Source of the DNA: Bryobacterales bacterium
Lineage (GTDB): Bacteria > Acidobacteriota > Terriglobia > Bryobacterales > Bryobacteraceae
Length of the DNA stretch: 64,000 nucleotides
Assembly: GCA_016721425.1 (NCBI GenBank)
Contig: JADKID010000009.1
Span: 124,001 to 188,000 of the forward strand
Direction: 5' to 3'
Shown: one piece after another, positions 1-9,215 of the stretch
How positions within the stretch are numbered: position 1 is the stretch's first letter
Layout: the number at the start of each line of letters is the position of its first letter
Position numbers and translations under genes: made by a program
Notes under the pieces: model-generated
Told to the model about the DNA's origin: nothing
Database searches by the model: none
The model's input: only the letters and a program-made list of their open reading frames with translations

Positions 1-521
1 AAGTACAGGTGCCACTCCGCCGCACGGATGGCGTCCAACGTGTTCATCGCCGCCATTCGATGGTCCGACTTGTGCCAGCGCACCGAATCCGCGCCCGGGT
101 CCACCGTCATCACAATGTCCGGACGGTATCGGCGAATGACCTCCGTGGCCTGTTCCACCAGCCTCCTGCTGTCTACGTACTCCAGCATTCCATCGTGGTG
201 GCCCAGCCAGATCAGATTCTCCTTGGGGATGCCGATGACACGGTTGCCTTCCTCTTCCTCGGCTTTCCGGATCCGCGCCAGCCGCTCGCTAGTCATCTCC
301 GGGTCATACGACCCTTTGTCGTCATTGGTGTAGATCACCACCCGCACCGTGTTGCCCTGCTGCACCAGCCGGGCCAGAGTGCCGCCGCAACAAAAAGCGT
401 CGTCATCCGGGTGCGGCGTAAACAACAACACCGCCTTGCCCCGGATGTCCTCAATCCGCGGCACGCTTTGCCCATAGAGACCAACGGCCAAGGCGAGACA
501 GATACCAAGTCTAGTGACCAT
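1..521 (-). CDS. PIG-L/LmbE-family deacetylase, N-terminal part (runs off left edge)
   Basis: Open to the left edge, so only about 173 N-terminal residues are visible. A short secretion-type leader (residues 1-18, MVTRLGICLALAVGLYGQ) precedes the family's metal-binding motif TPHPDDD (His37-Asp41); a second metal-site segment, HKSDH, lies at residues 150-154. PIG-L/LmbE proteins are Zn-dependent N-acetyl-sugar deacetylases; secreted members are common in Acidobacteria and Planctomycetes, but the substrate here cannot be told. No Shine-Dalgarno precedes the ATG; a TATTCT hexamer lies 7 bases upstream, so the mRNA may be leaderless. Family call is firm, substrate unknown. Confidence 0.85.
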   Translation of the reverse strand, partial: MVTRLGICLALAVGLYGQSVPRIEDIRGKAVLLFTPHPDDDAFCCGGTLARLVQQGNTVRVVIYTNDDKGSYDPEMTSERLARIRKAEEEEGNRVIGIPKENLIWLGHHDGMLEYVDSRRLVEQATEVIRRYRPDIVMTVDPGADSVRWHKSDHRMAAMNTLDAIRAAEWHLY

Positions 522-528
522 GGAATTC

Positions 529-534
529 AGAATA
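529..534 (-). promoter_or_regulatory. -10-like element directly before the PIG-L gene
   Basis: On the minus strand TATTCT ends 7 bases before the ATG at 521, placing +1 at or within a base or two of the start codon. No convincing -35 is visible. Part of a pattern seen at several genes in the window. Confidence 0.35.
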
Positions 535-794
535 CGCGACCACACAACTTCGCACGTTGCCGGCGCTGAAGACGTGCGGCCCATCGCACGCTACTCCGGC
601 GAAGGCGACGGACCTAGCCGCGGCCAGCGAGCTTTGGCCCAGCTGTCCTTCCAGCGCTGATCCGGCTTTGTGCGGCACGGGACGGCTCGTGGGACGGGGC
701 AAACTGGAGCGGAAGGCATCGGCGCAAAAGGCCTGCCAGCCGCCAGCGAAGAAAGCCCTGATGTTTTGGAACGGTTCGGACGATAGACAGAGTG

Positions 795-1019
795 ATGTTG
801 ATGAGCGAGGCCGAAGTATCGATGCTGAGCGAGGCCGAAGTCATCGGCCTGCGGATAGAAACCCGCGCGTGGAGCAGAGAGATCCGGCGGTGCATGATCG
901 AGCTGGTGAACAACCGGATTGCCAAGCGGATCACGCACGAAGAGTACATTGCCAGCCGGGCCGCTGCCTTGGACGAACGCGCCGAGTGTGACCGCAGAAC
1001 CGCGCTACTCAACCGGTAA
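795..1019 (+). CDS. small hypothetical protein
   Basis: A 74-residue charged, Arg/Glu-rich, probably helical protein with no recognised domain. It is the only plausible reading frame in the roughly 690-base stretch between the PIG-L start and the TonB receptor. A 14-base direct repeat (804-817 and 828-841, period 24) encodes SEAEV twice near the N-terminus. ATG codons at 795 and 801 and a GTG at 792 are all possible starts, and none has a clear ribosome site. Amino-acid composition looks protein-like, but there is no homology evidence; it could be spurious. The flanking bases 522-794 and 1020-1213 hold nothing else I can identify apart from a TAGAAT hexamer at 1115-1120 that could serve the receptor gene. 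Confidence 0.4.
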   Translation: MLMSEAEVSMLSEAEVIGLRIETRAWSREIRRCMIELVNNRIAKRITHEEYIASRAAALDERAECDRRTALLNR

Positions 1020-1213
1020 CCCCGGCGACCACTCGATGGTTCCACTGTCCTATCCTGCCGTCCCGCGCCCTACGAATCGCCCTGCGAAGCTGAGGGTGAA
1101 GGCGAGGGGCATGATAGAATTTCCGTTTCCGGAGATTCCGGCCTGATGGGTGGATTCGATAGGGCCTCTCCGGCATGGCGGCAGGCAGTCTTGGGCAGCA
1201 ACGAGGTATCAGC

Positions 1214-4200
1214 GTGCGGCGATCTGTGTTGGTGAGCTTCTGTGCGGGGATGCTGGGTTGCTGCACGGCATTGTGGGGACAATCGGCGACAACCGGAGCG
1301 TTGGAAGGCGCCGTGCGGGATTCGGCCGGCGCAGCCGTGGCGGGGGCATTGGTGACGTTGGTAAATCCGGCGACGGATCAGACACAGCGCGCAGTCTCCG
1401 ATGAACGCGGGGGCTACCGGTATTCGATGCTCACGCCGGCGACATACAGCGTGACGATCGGGGCGGCAGGGTTCAAAACGGCCCGGCTGGATCAGTTGAC
1501 CGTGAGTATCTCCGAAGTGCCGATCCTGGACGCCGTGCTGGAACCGGGCGACCCCGCTGAGACGATGGCATGCCAGTGCAAGCTCAACACCTCCGCGCCC
1601 TCCACCGGCACGCTCGTGGACCAGAAGACGATCACGGCCGTACCTCTCAACACGCGAAATTTTACGCAGGTGCTTTCGATGTCGTCAGGTTCGGCCGCCG
1701 ACGTGAATAACGCTGGGACTTTGGGCCGGGGCACCTCCAGCGTAAACGTCAACGGGAATACCACCGCCGGAGCCTATACAATCGACGGAGCGTACTCACC
1801 CAGCACCGTGCCGAATCCGGACACGATCTCCGAGTTCAAAATTCAGACCTCACAATACGACGCCGGGTTCGGCGCCATGGTGCCGAGCACCAATCTCATG
1901 ACGCGCCATGGGCAGAACGACGTGCACGGCAATCTCTGGGAGTTCCTGCGGAACGACGTGCTCAACGCCAACGCCTTCTTCCGCAACGCAACCGGCCAGC
2001 CCAAGCCGAACCTGAAGCAAAACCAGTTTGGAGCCACACTGGGCGGAGCGGCCCGGCGCAACAAGTGGTTCTACTTCGGGTCGTATCAGGGAACGCGGCA
2101 GCTGAACGGCTTGGATCCAACCTCGGTCGCAAACCCGATCCTGCCTCCGCTGGGGGGGGACCGGTCCGCCACGGCGCTGGCGGCGCAGTTCTGCCCGGGC
2201 AACCATCCTGGCGCGGAGGCGCGCTACCTGACTTTTGCGGGCGGGCGGCAGCTGGACTGCGGAAACCGGAATACCTCCACAACGGCTGCCATCAGCCCGG
2301 TGGCGCTACGAATGCTGCAAGCAAAGGCCGCTGACGGCACATTTCTGATTCCAACCCCGCAGACACTGATCACATCCGGAAGCAACGCCGGCCTCGGCTT
2401 CTCTTCCTACAGCATGCCGTCCAAGTACAACGAAAACCACTGGATCGCCAATAGCGATTACGTGGTAAACGCAAAGCACACTCTGTCGGGGCGGCTCTTC
2501 ACGGCCACAGTGGATCAGTTGAGGTCGTTTGGTTCGCCGGGCGGCTACCCCGGAGCGCCCGTGGTGCCGGGTTGGGGCGCGCCCCAGGCACTACAGGCAA
2601 CGGACGTCGCGACGAGTCTGAAGCTGACCTCCACCCTGACCGCCAACGTCGTGAATGAAGCAACCATGGCCTTCACGCGCAACAACACAAATGCCGTAGG
2701 GGTGGGCTTCCCCATGGCGGCAGACTTCGGCATCACCGCGGTGGATCCGCTGTTCCCCCACCCGCCCGAGGTCACCGTGCTGGGGCCTCTCGGCACGTTC
2801 CGCCTGTTCGGCACAAATCCGAATGACAACCATTTCCAGACGGTCACCTACACCTGGGCCGACAATCTCTCCTGGGTGCGCGGCAAGCAGCGCATCCGCG
2901 CCGGCGGCTCGTTCCTTACCCAGTACAACGGACGTGCCGATACCGGCGGCGCCCGCGGCAAGATCGCGTTCCAGACTTTTGCGGACTTCCTGATTGGACA
3001 AAGCGCCGCGGAAAACCTAAGCCCAGCCGGCCGCAGCAATATCCAGACTGTCCAGGCGAGTGAGGGGGTAGGGCCGTTCGGCGAAGTCGAGTACCGCTAC
3101 CGGCGTTACTATGGCTCGGCCTACGTGCAGGACGATATCAAACTCAACCCGCGCCTGACCCTCAACCTGGGGCTGCGCTGGGAATACATTGGACCATCCT
3201 CCGACACTGCCGGCACCATCGGCAATGTCTGGCCGTCGCTGCTCAGGCAGGCGGCCATCCCTCCCACCGGGGGAACGCTGTTGGGCAATACGGTGGCGTC
3301 GAACTACGACCCGAATCTGGTCAATCCCTACACCGGCAAGCCATTCGGCCCCCCGCCCAACGGAGTGCTGATCCGGGAGCGCAACAGCTTCTATGAGAAC
3401 GGGACGCCGCGCGATTCGTTCGCTCCGCGAGCGGGCTTCGCCTGGCAGCCATTCGGCGCCTCCGGCCGGATGGTGATCGGCGGCGGATATGGGTGGTTCA
3501 ACCAAACTCCGGCGTTCAGTGGAAATGCGGGCTCTGCGCCACTGTTTACCTCAGCGCCGTTCGCCCAGAGTTTCACCAACACAGACGCCAGCAACAGCGC
3601 CTCCAACTGGCAGCAACCGTTCCCCGCCACCACCTTGGGATTTGTGCCGCGCACTCTCACGTCGCAGTTGTCTGACCGTGTCGCTGGTCCGCTCTTCCAG
3701 ATCCCGCGGCTCCAGCAGTGGAACCTCACTGTAAAGTGGAAACTGCTGCGCAGTTCGTCGCTAGACCTCGGCTACGTGGGCTCCAAAGGGAGCCGCCTGC
3801 TGATGGCGCACGGGCTCAATCAACCACTGCTGGCCAGCGCCGCCAGTCCCGTCAACTGCGGCTTCGATGGAGTGGCAGGGAGTTGCATCACCACCAACAC
3901 TTCCAAGAATGCGAAGCAACGCGTCCCCATTCTGGGCGAGACGCCCACTGCTCTTCTGGCCAGCGATTTCTCTGGCCGGTCTGCCTACCACAGCATGCAG
4001 ACCACGTTCCGCAGCCAGGTCGCGCGGGCGCTCACCTTTCAGGCTGCCTACACGTATTCCAAGGCAATGAGCAATACCGTCGTCTACAACGACCAAAACC
4101 GGCTGGATCTCGCCAACGGGCGAACGGGGTTCGACCGCACCCACCGCGTCATCGCCAATTTCGACTATCAATTACCATCCGTTGCCGCGCGAAAGGGATG

Positions 4201-4708
4201 GATGGGCGGTCTATTGCGGGGTTGGTCCACTGCCGGCATTGTCATCATCCAGAGTGGATTGCCCATGACGTTAACTGATCCCAGTGGCGGAGCGGTCTTC
4301 GGGCGCGCCGGGACATCGACAGTCACGATGTGCCCTGGCGCGGCCTACCAGGAATTGGCGACAGCAGGTGGGGTTTCCGAGCGACTGGGACATTGGATCA
4401 ACCCTGCGGCCATCTGCAGCGCGCCAGCCATCGGCGCCGATGGCGCCACCGGCTACGGCAACGCCGGCGTCAGCATCATGAACGGACCCGGCCAGTTGAA
4501 CACCGACTTTTCCATCGGTAAGCGCAGCCGCATCGGGGGCCTGCGGGAAGACGCAGAGCTGGCCTTCCGCGTGGAATTCTACAATGCCCTCAACATGGCC
4601 CAGTTCGCCAATCCCGGCGTTACCCTGGGCACCGCCAGCTTCGGCGTCATCACGCAGACCTCCGTTGCGCCGCGGCTCATTCAATTTGGGCTAAAATACC
4701 TGTTCTGA
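1214..4708 (+). CDS. TonB-dependent receptor, Oar-like, with N-terminal carboxypeptidase-regulatory domain
   Basis: Large outer-membrane receptor of about 1164 residues, the type expanded in Acidobacteria for uptake of large substrates. The GTG at 1214 is preferred: GAGG lies 8 bases upstream and it starts directly at a signal peptide ending near LWGQ; an ATG at 1175 adds 13 residues. Residues ~27-100 form a CarboxypepD_reg/CnaB-like domain (GALEGAVRDSAGAAV, then the SDERGGYRYSMLTPATYSV segment). A plug-like region follows (VPLNTRNFTQVL, then SVNVNGNTTAGAYTIDG). The remaining ~900 residues are Tyr/Asn-rich alternating strands, and the chain ends in Phe (GLKYLF), as expected for a beta-barrel. 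No TonB box was identified. The stop overlaps the next gene's start (TGATG). Substrate unknown. Confidence 0.9.
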   Translation: MRRSVLVSFCAGMLGCCTALWGQSATTGALEGAVRDSAGAAVAGALVTLVNPATDQTQRAVSDERGGYRYSMLTPATYSVTIGAAGFKTARLDQLTVSISEVPILDAVLEPGDPAETMACQCKLNTSAPSTGTLVDQKTITAVPLNTRNFTQVLSMSSGSAADVNNAGTLGRGTSSVNVNGNTTAGAYTIDGAYSPSTVPNPDTISEFKIQTSQYDAGFGAMVPSTNLMTRHGQNDVHGNLWEFLRNDVLNANAFFRNATGQPKPNLKQNQFGATLGGAARRNKWFYFGSYQGTRQLNGLDPTSVANPILPPLGGDRSATALAAQFCPGNHPGAEARYLTFAGGRQLDCGNRNTSTTAAISPVALRMLQAKAADGTFLIPTPQTLITSGSNAGLGFSSYSMPSKYNENHWIANSDYVVNAKHTLSGRLFTATVDQLRSFGSPGGYPGAPVVPGWGAPQALQATDVATSLKLTSTLTANVVNEATMAFTRNNTNAVGVGFPMAADFGITAVDPLFPHPPEVTVLGPLGTFRLFGTNPNDNHFQTVTYTWADNLSWVRGKQRIRAGGSFLTQYNGRADTGGARGKIAFQTFADFLIGQSAAENLSPAGRSNIQTVQASEGVGPFGEVEYRYRRYYGSAYVQDDIKLNPRLTLNLGLRWEYIGPSSDTAGTIGNVWPSLLRQAAIPPTGGTLLGNTVASNYDPNLVNPYTGKPFGPPPNGVLIRERNSFYENGTPRDSFAPRAGFAWQPFGASGRMVIGGGYGWFNQTPAFSGNAGSAPLFTSAPFAQSFTNTDASNSASNWQQPFPATTLGFVPRTLTSQLSDRVAGPLFQIPRLQQWNLTVKWKLLRSSSLDLGYVGSKGSRLLMAHGLNQPLLASAASPVNCGFDGVAGSCITTNTSKNAKQRVPILGETPTALLASDFSGRSAYHSMQTTFRSQVARALTFQAAYTYSKAMSNTVVYNDQNRLDLANGRTGFDRTHRVIANFDYQLPSVAARKGWMGGLLRGWSTAGIVIIQSGLPMTLTDPSGGAVFGRAGTSTVTMCPGAAYQELATAGGVSERLGHWINPAAICSAPAIGADGATGYGNAGVSIMNGPGQLNTDFSIGKRSRIGGLREDAELAFRVEFYNALNMAQFANPGVTLGTASFGVITQTSVAPRLIQFGLKYLF

Positions 4709-5547
4709 TGATCTTTTTCCCCTTGGCACTCCTCCTGGCCGCCGGCCAGTTCACCCCGGCCAACCCGGAGTGGAATCAGCCGGTGGCGCCATTCCGGATC
4801 GCCGGCAACCTCTATTACGTCGGAGCATCCGGCGTCTCCTCCTTCCTGATCACCACGCCCGAAGGGCACTATCTGCTGGACACTGGATTCAGTGAGACCG
4901 TGCCCCAGATCGAGGCCAACATACAAAAGCTCGGCTTCCGCCTCTCCGATGTGCGCTTTCTGCTCATCAGCCACGGCCACTACGATCACATCGCCGGGGT
5001 GGCATCCCTCAAGGCGCGAACCAAGGCCAAGCTCTTGGCAAATCCAGCCGAGGCCCCCCTGCTCCAGCGCGGCGGCAAGGGCGATTTTGCGTTCGCAGAC
5101 CGATTCCCCTACCCGCCCGTCACGCCGGATCGGATGCTCCACGATGGCGAGCAGATCAGCCTGGGCGGCACGGTCATGACCGCCCATTTCACCCCCGGCC
5201 ACACCAAAGGTTGCACCTCCTGGACCACCACCGTGAAGGAGGACGGCAAAGACCTGCGCGTGGTAATCCCGTGCAGCGTCTCCGCCCCCGGCTATCAACT
5301 CGTGAACAACCCGAAGTACCCGGAAATTCAGAAAGACTTCGCAGCCAGCATCGCCAAGCTTCGCGCCCTGCCCTCCGACATCTTTGTCAGCCCGCACGGC
5401 TGGGACTTCGATTTGGAGGGAAAGGTCAAGGCGCGGGCGGCTGTTCCAACCCGCAATCCCTTCATCGATCCCAAAGGCCTGCCGCGCTACCTCGACAAGA
5501 GCGAAGCCGCCATCCGCGAGGCACTCGCCAAGCAACAGCGCCGCTAA
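4708..5547 (+). CDS. subclass B3-like metallo-beta-lactamase
   Basis: A 279-residue secreted metallo-hydrolase. An N-terminal leader (residues 1-13) is followed by the zinc motif HGHYDH (His89, His91, Asp93, His94), then GHTKGCTSW with His165 and SPHGWDF with His230. This set, the GCTSW segment and the spacing match subclass B3 beta-lactamases (L1/FEZ/BJP group) rather than B1/B2, which carry a zinc-binding Cys. It may hydrolyse beta-lactams or act on another lactam or lactone; function is unproven. The start overlaps the receptor's stop by one base (TGATG), so translation is probably coupled to the TonB receptor. The stop overlaps the convergent protease gene's stop by three bases. Confidence 0.85.
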   Translation: MIFFPLALLLAAGQFTPANPEWNQPVAPFRIAGNLYYVGASGVSSFLITTPEGHYLLDTGFSETVPQIEANIQKLGFRLSDVRFLLISHGHYDHIAGVASLKARTKAKLLANPAEAPLLQRGGKGDFAFADRFPYPPVTPDRMLHDGEQISLGGTVMTAHFTPGHTKGCTSWTTTVKEDGKDLRVVIPCSVSAPGYQLVNNPKYPEIQKDFAASIAKLRALPSDIFVSPHGWDFDLEGKVKARAAVPTRNPFIDPKGLPRYLDKSEAAIREALAKQQRR

Positions 5548-8138
5548 CGCCCCCGCGAGTTCCAGATGCGCAGCTTGGCATGAGTGGCGCTCTGCTCCAG
5601 GATCTCCACATTCCATCCGTACTGGCCGCCCACGCTGGCGGGATCGCCGGCGCCGCCATCCGTTTCGAGCTTCTGCCCCGTAAACCCGCAGTAGTAAGTG
5701 CCAGCCGTGAAATTGGCCGTACAGCCAAACAGGAAATCGTCGCCCGCCCGATAGCCCGGCGCACGCACCGGGTAAGAGATCGTTGACGGCATCACGGCGC
5801 TGGCGTTCCAATCAGCAGTCATCCAGCGCAGCGGCGATGGATCCTTCGGAGAAGGACTCACCATCTCCAACCCGGGATAGTAGCTCGCCGAGTCGCTGAA
5901 AACCGGCACGCCCGGACGGCCTTGCACGGCCACCAGCTTGTCTCCACTCTGATAGAAAAAGGCGCGAGTGGCATCCAGGCTGAAAGGCGCATCACGCACC
6001 TGCGCCCGATCCGCAAAATCGGCTGCCTCGTTGGCGAAACCGCCCTTCACCAGATAGCTGTGGCGATAGGGCGCCGGATGCGCGTCCATCGCCAACAAGT
6101 AGCCCTTCGGCCCGAAGCTCGGCGCATGGAACAGATGCTTCCAAACATCATTGTTGGTGTAGCGCCCGTTCTGATACCACACCAGCATGCCCGTATTCAG
6201 CGGACCGGGCGACCACTTTGGATCCGCCAGGGCACGGTCAAAGCCGCCTTCCGAGCCCGTATTGCGCCACTGAAAATAGAACGAGTGGCTGTAGAGGATC
6301 GAGCCGTCGTTGCGCTCCCACGAACCGGCATAATCCCAGCCTTCTCCACCGGCCTCGGCATCGTCGGCAAACACCTGCGCATCGCCGGCCGTCACCACGA
6401 TGTTGTCCAAAAACGGGCCGTCCATGTTGTAGGCCGTATCGGTGAAGTAGACGAAGCGCACAATGACCGATTGGCCCGCCAAGGGCGTGAGGTCGAATCG
6501 TTCCGTGTGCCGGGCCGGATACCCGTCGCTGGTCCCGGTGAAGCCCTGCATCCCCGTAGCGCAAAGGTCGTTGGGCAGCAACCCGATCGCCGACCAGCCG
6601 CCCACCATGGCGCACGTGGTGTGCTCGTTGGCCAGCGTAGTCCACGTGCCGCCGGCATCAGTGGACGCCTCCACCATCAGCAGATCCCAGCCCTCCTCAA
6701 TCTCATACGCCACGTCAAACGCTAGGGTCGCGGGCTGGTCCGGCGGCAGTTGAAATGGCGTCTTCAGGGTCATCGACGACAATTGAGCGTCACGCTGCCC
6801 GCCCCACCATTGGAATCCACCGGCCGGCTCCACGGTGAGCCGCCCCGTACCCACCGGCAACTGGATCTGGACCCCGCGATAGACGTTTTCGCCCGGCTGG
6901 AAGTTGCTGGTCTGCCCCAGCGTCACGAAGTACTCCTGGGCTGGGTCGTTAACAATCAAGGGTTGCAGCCAGCCGAAACGGTCCAGATGCAGTGCATCAA
7001 ACATGGCCGGCGTCGTGCCCGCCGGATTGCCAACCCAACTGTCCGACATAAGCGTCCACGAACTGGCGCTCTCGCCGCCGGTCCCCGCAATATTGTAGAC
7101 ATCGTCGGCGCCGATATTGTGGGCATACTCGTGCGCAATCACCCCGAGCGCAGCGTTCTCGGGAAGCACTATGTAAGGACCTGCGGCCACGCCGTCCACG
7201 ACCGAATAGGGCGCGCTCAGGGACGCGGAACTCGACCACAACGTGGCCTCGCCATAGTTGGTACGATTCAGCAAAATCGCCGAATCCTCCTCGCCCAAAC
7301 CGGCGTGGACGAGGAAGAGATGATCGATCAAACCGTCGCCGTCCGCATCGAACTGCTTCCAGTCCAGATCCGGATACGCGCTCTTCACCGCCTCCAGCGC
7401 GTCAATGACAAACGAGTTGCCGTTACCCGCGCCGGGAATTCCGCCGTCCGTCTCGCCGGACGACGAGCCGCTCCGCCGGCCCGGGCAGGGCTCGGCGCCA
7501 TACCACCAGACCGAATGGGGCACCTTCACCCAGCCGATCACCTCGCCTTCCACGTCATACAGACCGCCCGAGGCGTCCAGGTAGTAGTTGCGCAGCGAAA
7601 ACCCCGTCGCGTCACTGTCCATCGCGCTGCCGTCCTGGCGCTTGTACTGAAATTGCAGCCCGTTCCCAAAGATCATCTGCCGGTAATATTCCTGTGTGAA
7701 GTCCTCGGCCCAGGCAAGTGAACCGGAGGCGTCCGAGGCGGAACGTGGCCGCTCGATCGCATTGTGCAGCGGGCCTGCGTAAGTGAAACTGGTCGGGCCG
7801 CTGATCTTGCGCTTCTCAACAATTCGGCTGCAATCGCCAACCGTGCCAGTCCACTCCGATGTGTCGGCAATCCCAAACGGATCCCAGCGGGAACGCTCCT
7901 CCCCGCTCGGGATGAACTCGAACGTGTCCGTGCCGCCAAACTCGACCAGCAGCACCAGCAGGCGCGCCGTGCCCTGAATGGGAGCAATCTCTGCGGCACG
8001 GGGCGCCTTCTTCATGCCGGCCGCCGCGGCGGCACGCTCGAGCAGATGGCGTTTGGCAATGGGATTGGGCTTATCGATCGGACCCTGGGCGGAGAGGACA
8101 CAACCAGCCACCGTCAGCGAGAAGAGAACGCACTTCAT
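5544..8138 (-). CDS. secreted M6-family (immune inhibitor A-like) metalloprotease
   Basis: An 864-residue exported zinc endopeptidase. The ATG at 8138 is chosen because GGAGGAG lies just upstream and a clean signal peptide follows (MKCVLFSLTVAGCVLSAQ); the frame stays open 17 codons further upstream. The zinc motif HEYAH is at residues 336-340, followed by NIGADD, as in M6 peptidases. A calcium-loop-like DADGDGLID lies at 264-272. Past residue ~450 are two jelly-roll-like stretches (TLAFDVAYEIEEGWDLLMVE and a repeat-like VRFVYFTDTAYNMDGPFLDN region) typical of immune inhibitor A C-terminal domains. Faces the beta-lactamase gene convergently. Likely degrades extracellular protein. Confidence 0.87.
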   Translation of the reverse strand: MKCVLFSLTVAGCVLSAQGPIDKPNPIAKRHLLERAAAAAGMKKAPRAAEIAPIQGTARLLVLLVEFGGTDTFEFIPSGEERSRWDPFGIADTSEWTGTVGDCSRIVEKRKISGPTSFTYAGPLHNAIERPRSASDASGSLAWAEDFTQEYYRQMIFGNGLQFQYKRQDGSAMDSDATGFSLRNYYLDASGGLYDVEGEVIGWVKVPHSVWWYGAEPCPGRRSGSSSGETDGGIPGAGNGNSFVIDALEAVKSAYPDLDWKQFDADGDGLIDHLFLVHAGLGEEDSAILLNRTNYGEATLWSSSASLSAPYSVVDGVAAGPYIVLPENAALGVIAHEYAHNIGADDVYNIAGTGGESASSWTLMSDSWVGNPAGTTPAMFDALHLDRFGWLQPLIVNDPAQEYFVTLGQTSNFQPGENVYRGVQIQLPVGTGRLTVEPAGGFQWWGGQRDAQLSSMTLKTPFQLPPDQPATLAFDVAYEIEEGWDLLMVEASTDAGGTWTTLANEHTTCAMVGGWSAIGLLPNDLCATGMQGFTGTSDGYPARHTERFDLTPLAGQSVIVRFVYFTDTAYNMDGPFLDNIVVTAGDAQVFADDAEAGGEGWDYAGSWERNDGSILYSHSFYFQWRNTGSEGGFDRALADPKWSPGPLNTGMLVWYQNGRYTNNDVWKHLFHAPSFGPKGYLLAMDAHPAPYRHSYLVKGGFANEAADFADRAQVRDAPFSLDATRAFFYQSGDKLVAVQGRPGVPVFSDSASYYPGLEMVSPSPKDPSPLRWMTADWNASAVMPSTISYPVRAPGYRAGDDFLFGCTANFTAGTYYCGFTGQKLETDGGAGDPASVGGQYGWNVEILEQSATHAKLRIWNSRGR

Positions 8139-8210
8139 GAACTCCTCCGTAGCACGGCCAGACGCCGCGCCGGCTTCATAATACGCCAAACACCCCAGGA
8201 ATGGGAGGGG

Positions 8211-9209
8211 CTACCGGCCCGTCTTCGGCACGCCGGCAGCACGTTGCAGTTCCAGATACCCGGGCGCCGGAGTCTCCTGATAGGCGGCATACTTCTCCGC
8301 ACGCTCGGCCAATATCGTCGCCAGAGTGTTGCCATCCGGCGCCTGATACTCCGCCGGAACTCCGTGAGCCAGGAAGAAGAGCGCCAGTTCCCAGTCCTGC
8401 ATATACGCCGCGTTCATCAGGGCCGACCACTGCGGACGGTCCCGGCGATTGTTCCGAGCCTGCAGATCTACTCCGTGCGCGGCCAGCAGCTTCAGCTTCT
8501 CCGGGCCATGCCAGGCGTTCGTGATGTGAATCAGCGGCAGCCCGTCCCGATCCGGAACATTGGGATCAGCGCCGGCATCCAGTACAAGCTGCAGCAATGC
8601 CACAGTTCCCGGCGTGTTGCCTCCCAGGATGGCGGCCAATAGAAGCTCGCCGGGACGCGTTGGATCGGCAGTGAGCGGCGCGCCGTGGGCCAGCAGCATG
8701 CCAACCAGCGCCACGCCTTGATCCCCGCTGTAATCGTCCAGCACCGCTCGGATCGCGTGTCCCAACAGAGTGGCGTCCGAATTGTTCCGCGCTTGCCAGT
8801 CGATCTGCCCGCCCTGAGCCAACAGCGCGGCCAGCGCACCCTGATCCCGCTTGTCGATGGCATGAGCCAAAGCCGTGAGCCTCGGATCGGCAAAATCACC
8901 GGCCACGGCCACTCTCCGGCGGTCGCCCGCGTTGTTGATCGTATTGTTGACCCATAGCCCCCCACCCACAAGAAACGGGAGGGCAACCACGAGCAACGCG
9001 GCCCCCTGCACCACCTTCGACGACGAGCCCTGCCCCCAGAAAAGCAGTCCGCCCGCGATGAGCACCAGGGGCAGCAGCACGATCCCGTATCCGGTGGCGA
9101 CACCACGTCCGGCGGCATCGTTCCCGGCGTTCTTAGTGATTAACAGATAGGCCACAAGGATCAGTTCGACGGCGAAACAGATCCATCCGGCGGCGAATGC
9201 GAGTTTCAT
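8211..9209 (-). CDS. membrane-anchored ankyrin-repeat protein
   Basis: A 332-residue protein with two or three N-terminal membrane segments (residues ~1-25, ~42-58 and ~68-86: AFAAGWICFAVELILVAYLL, IVLLPLVLIAGGLLFW, VVQGAALLVVALPFLVGGGL). About five degenerate ankyrin repeats follow from residue ~108 onward, recognisable from LLAQGGQIDWQ, LLAHGAPL, VLDAGADPNVPDRDGLPLIH and FFLAHGVPA. Ankyrin repeats mediate protein contacts; no partner is evident. ATG at 9209 is preferred over a GTG at 9215. The upstream minus-strand gene ends at 9216, so the two are probably co-transcribed. Confidence 0.75.
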   Translation of the reverse strand: MKLAFAAGWICFAVELILVAYLLITKNAGNDAAGRGVATGYGIVLLPLVLIAGGLLFWGQGSSSKVVQGAALLVVALPFLVGGGLWVNNTINNAGDRRRVAVAGDFADPRLTALAHAIDKRDQGALAALLAQGGQIDWQARNNSDATLLGHAIRAVLDDYSGDQGVALVGMLLAHGAPLTADPTRPGELLLAAILGGNTPGTVALLQLVLDAGADPNVPDRDGLPLIHITNAWHGPEKLKLLAAHGVDLQARNNRRDRPQWSALMNAAYMQDWELALFFLAHGVPAEYQAPDGNTLATILAERAEKYAAYQETPAPGYLELQRAAGVPKTGR

Positions 9210-9215
9210 TGGCAC

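Noticed and set aside
828..841. Short direct repeat considered as a CRISPR-like or insertion footprint
   Set aside because: Only two 14-base copies at a 24-base period inside a reading frame; no array, no spacers, no cas genes in the window.
4681..5811. 376-codon minus-strand open frame covering the beta-lactamase
   Set aside because: Antisense composition and overlap with two well-supported genes.
7324..7332. Third copy of the TTTGATCGA motif (minus strand)
   Set aside because: Lies within the M6 protease coding sequence, with no promoter elements; kept as a warning that the 9-mer alone is not specific.
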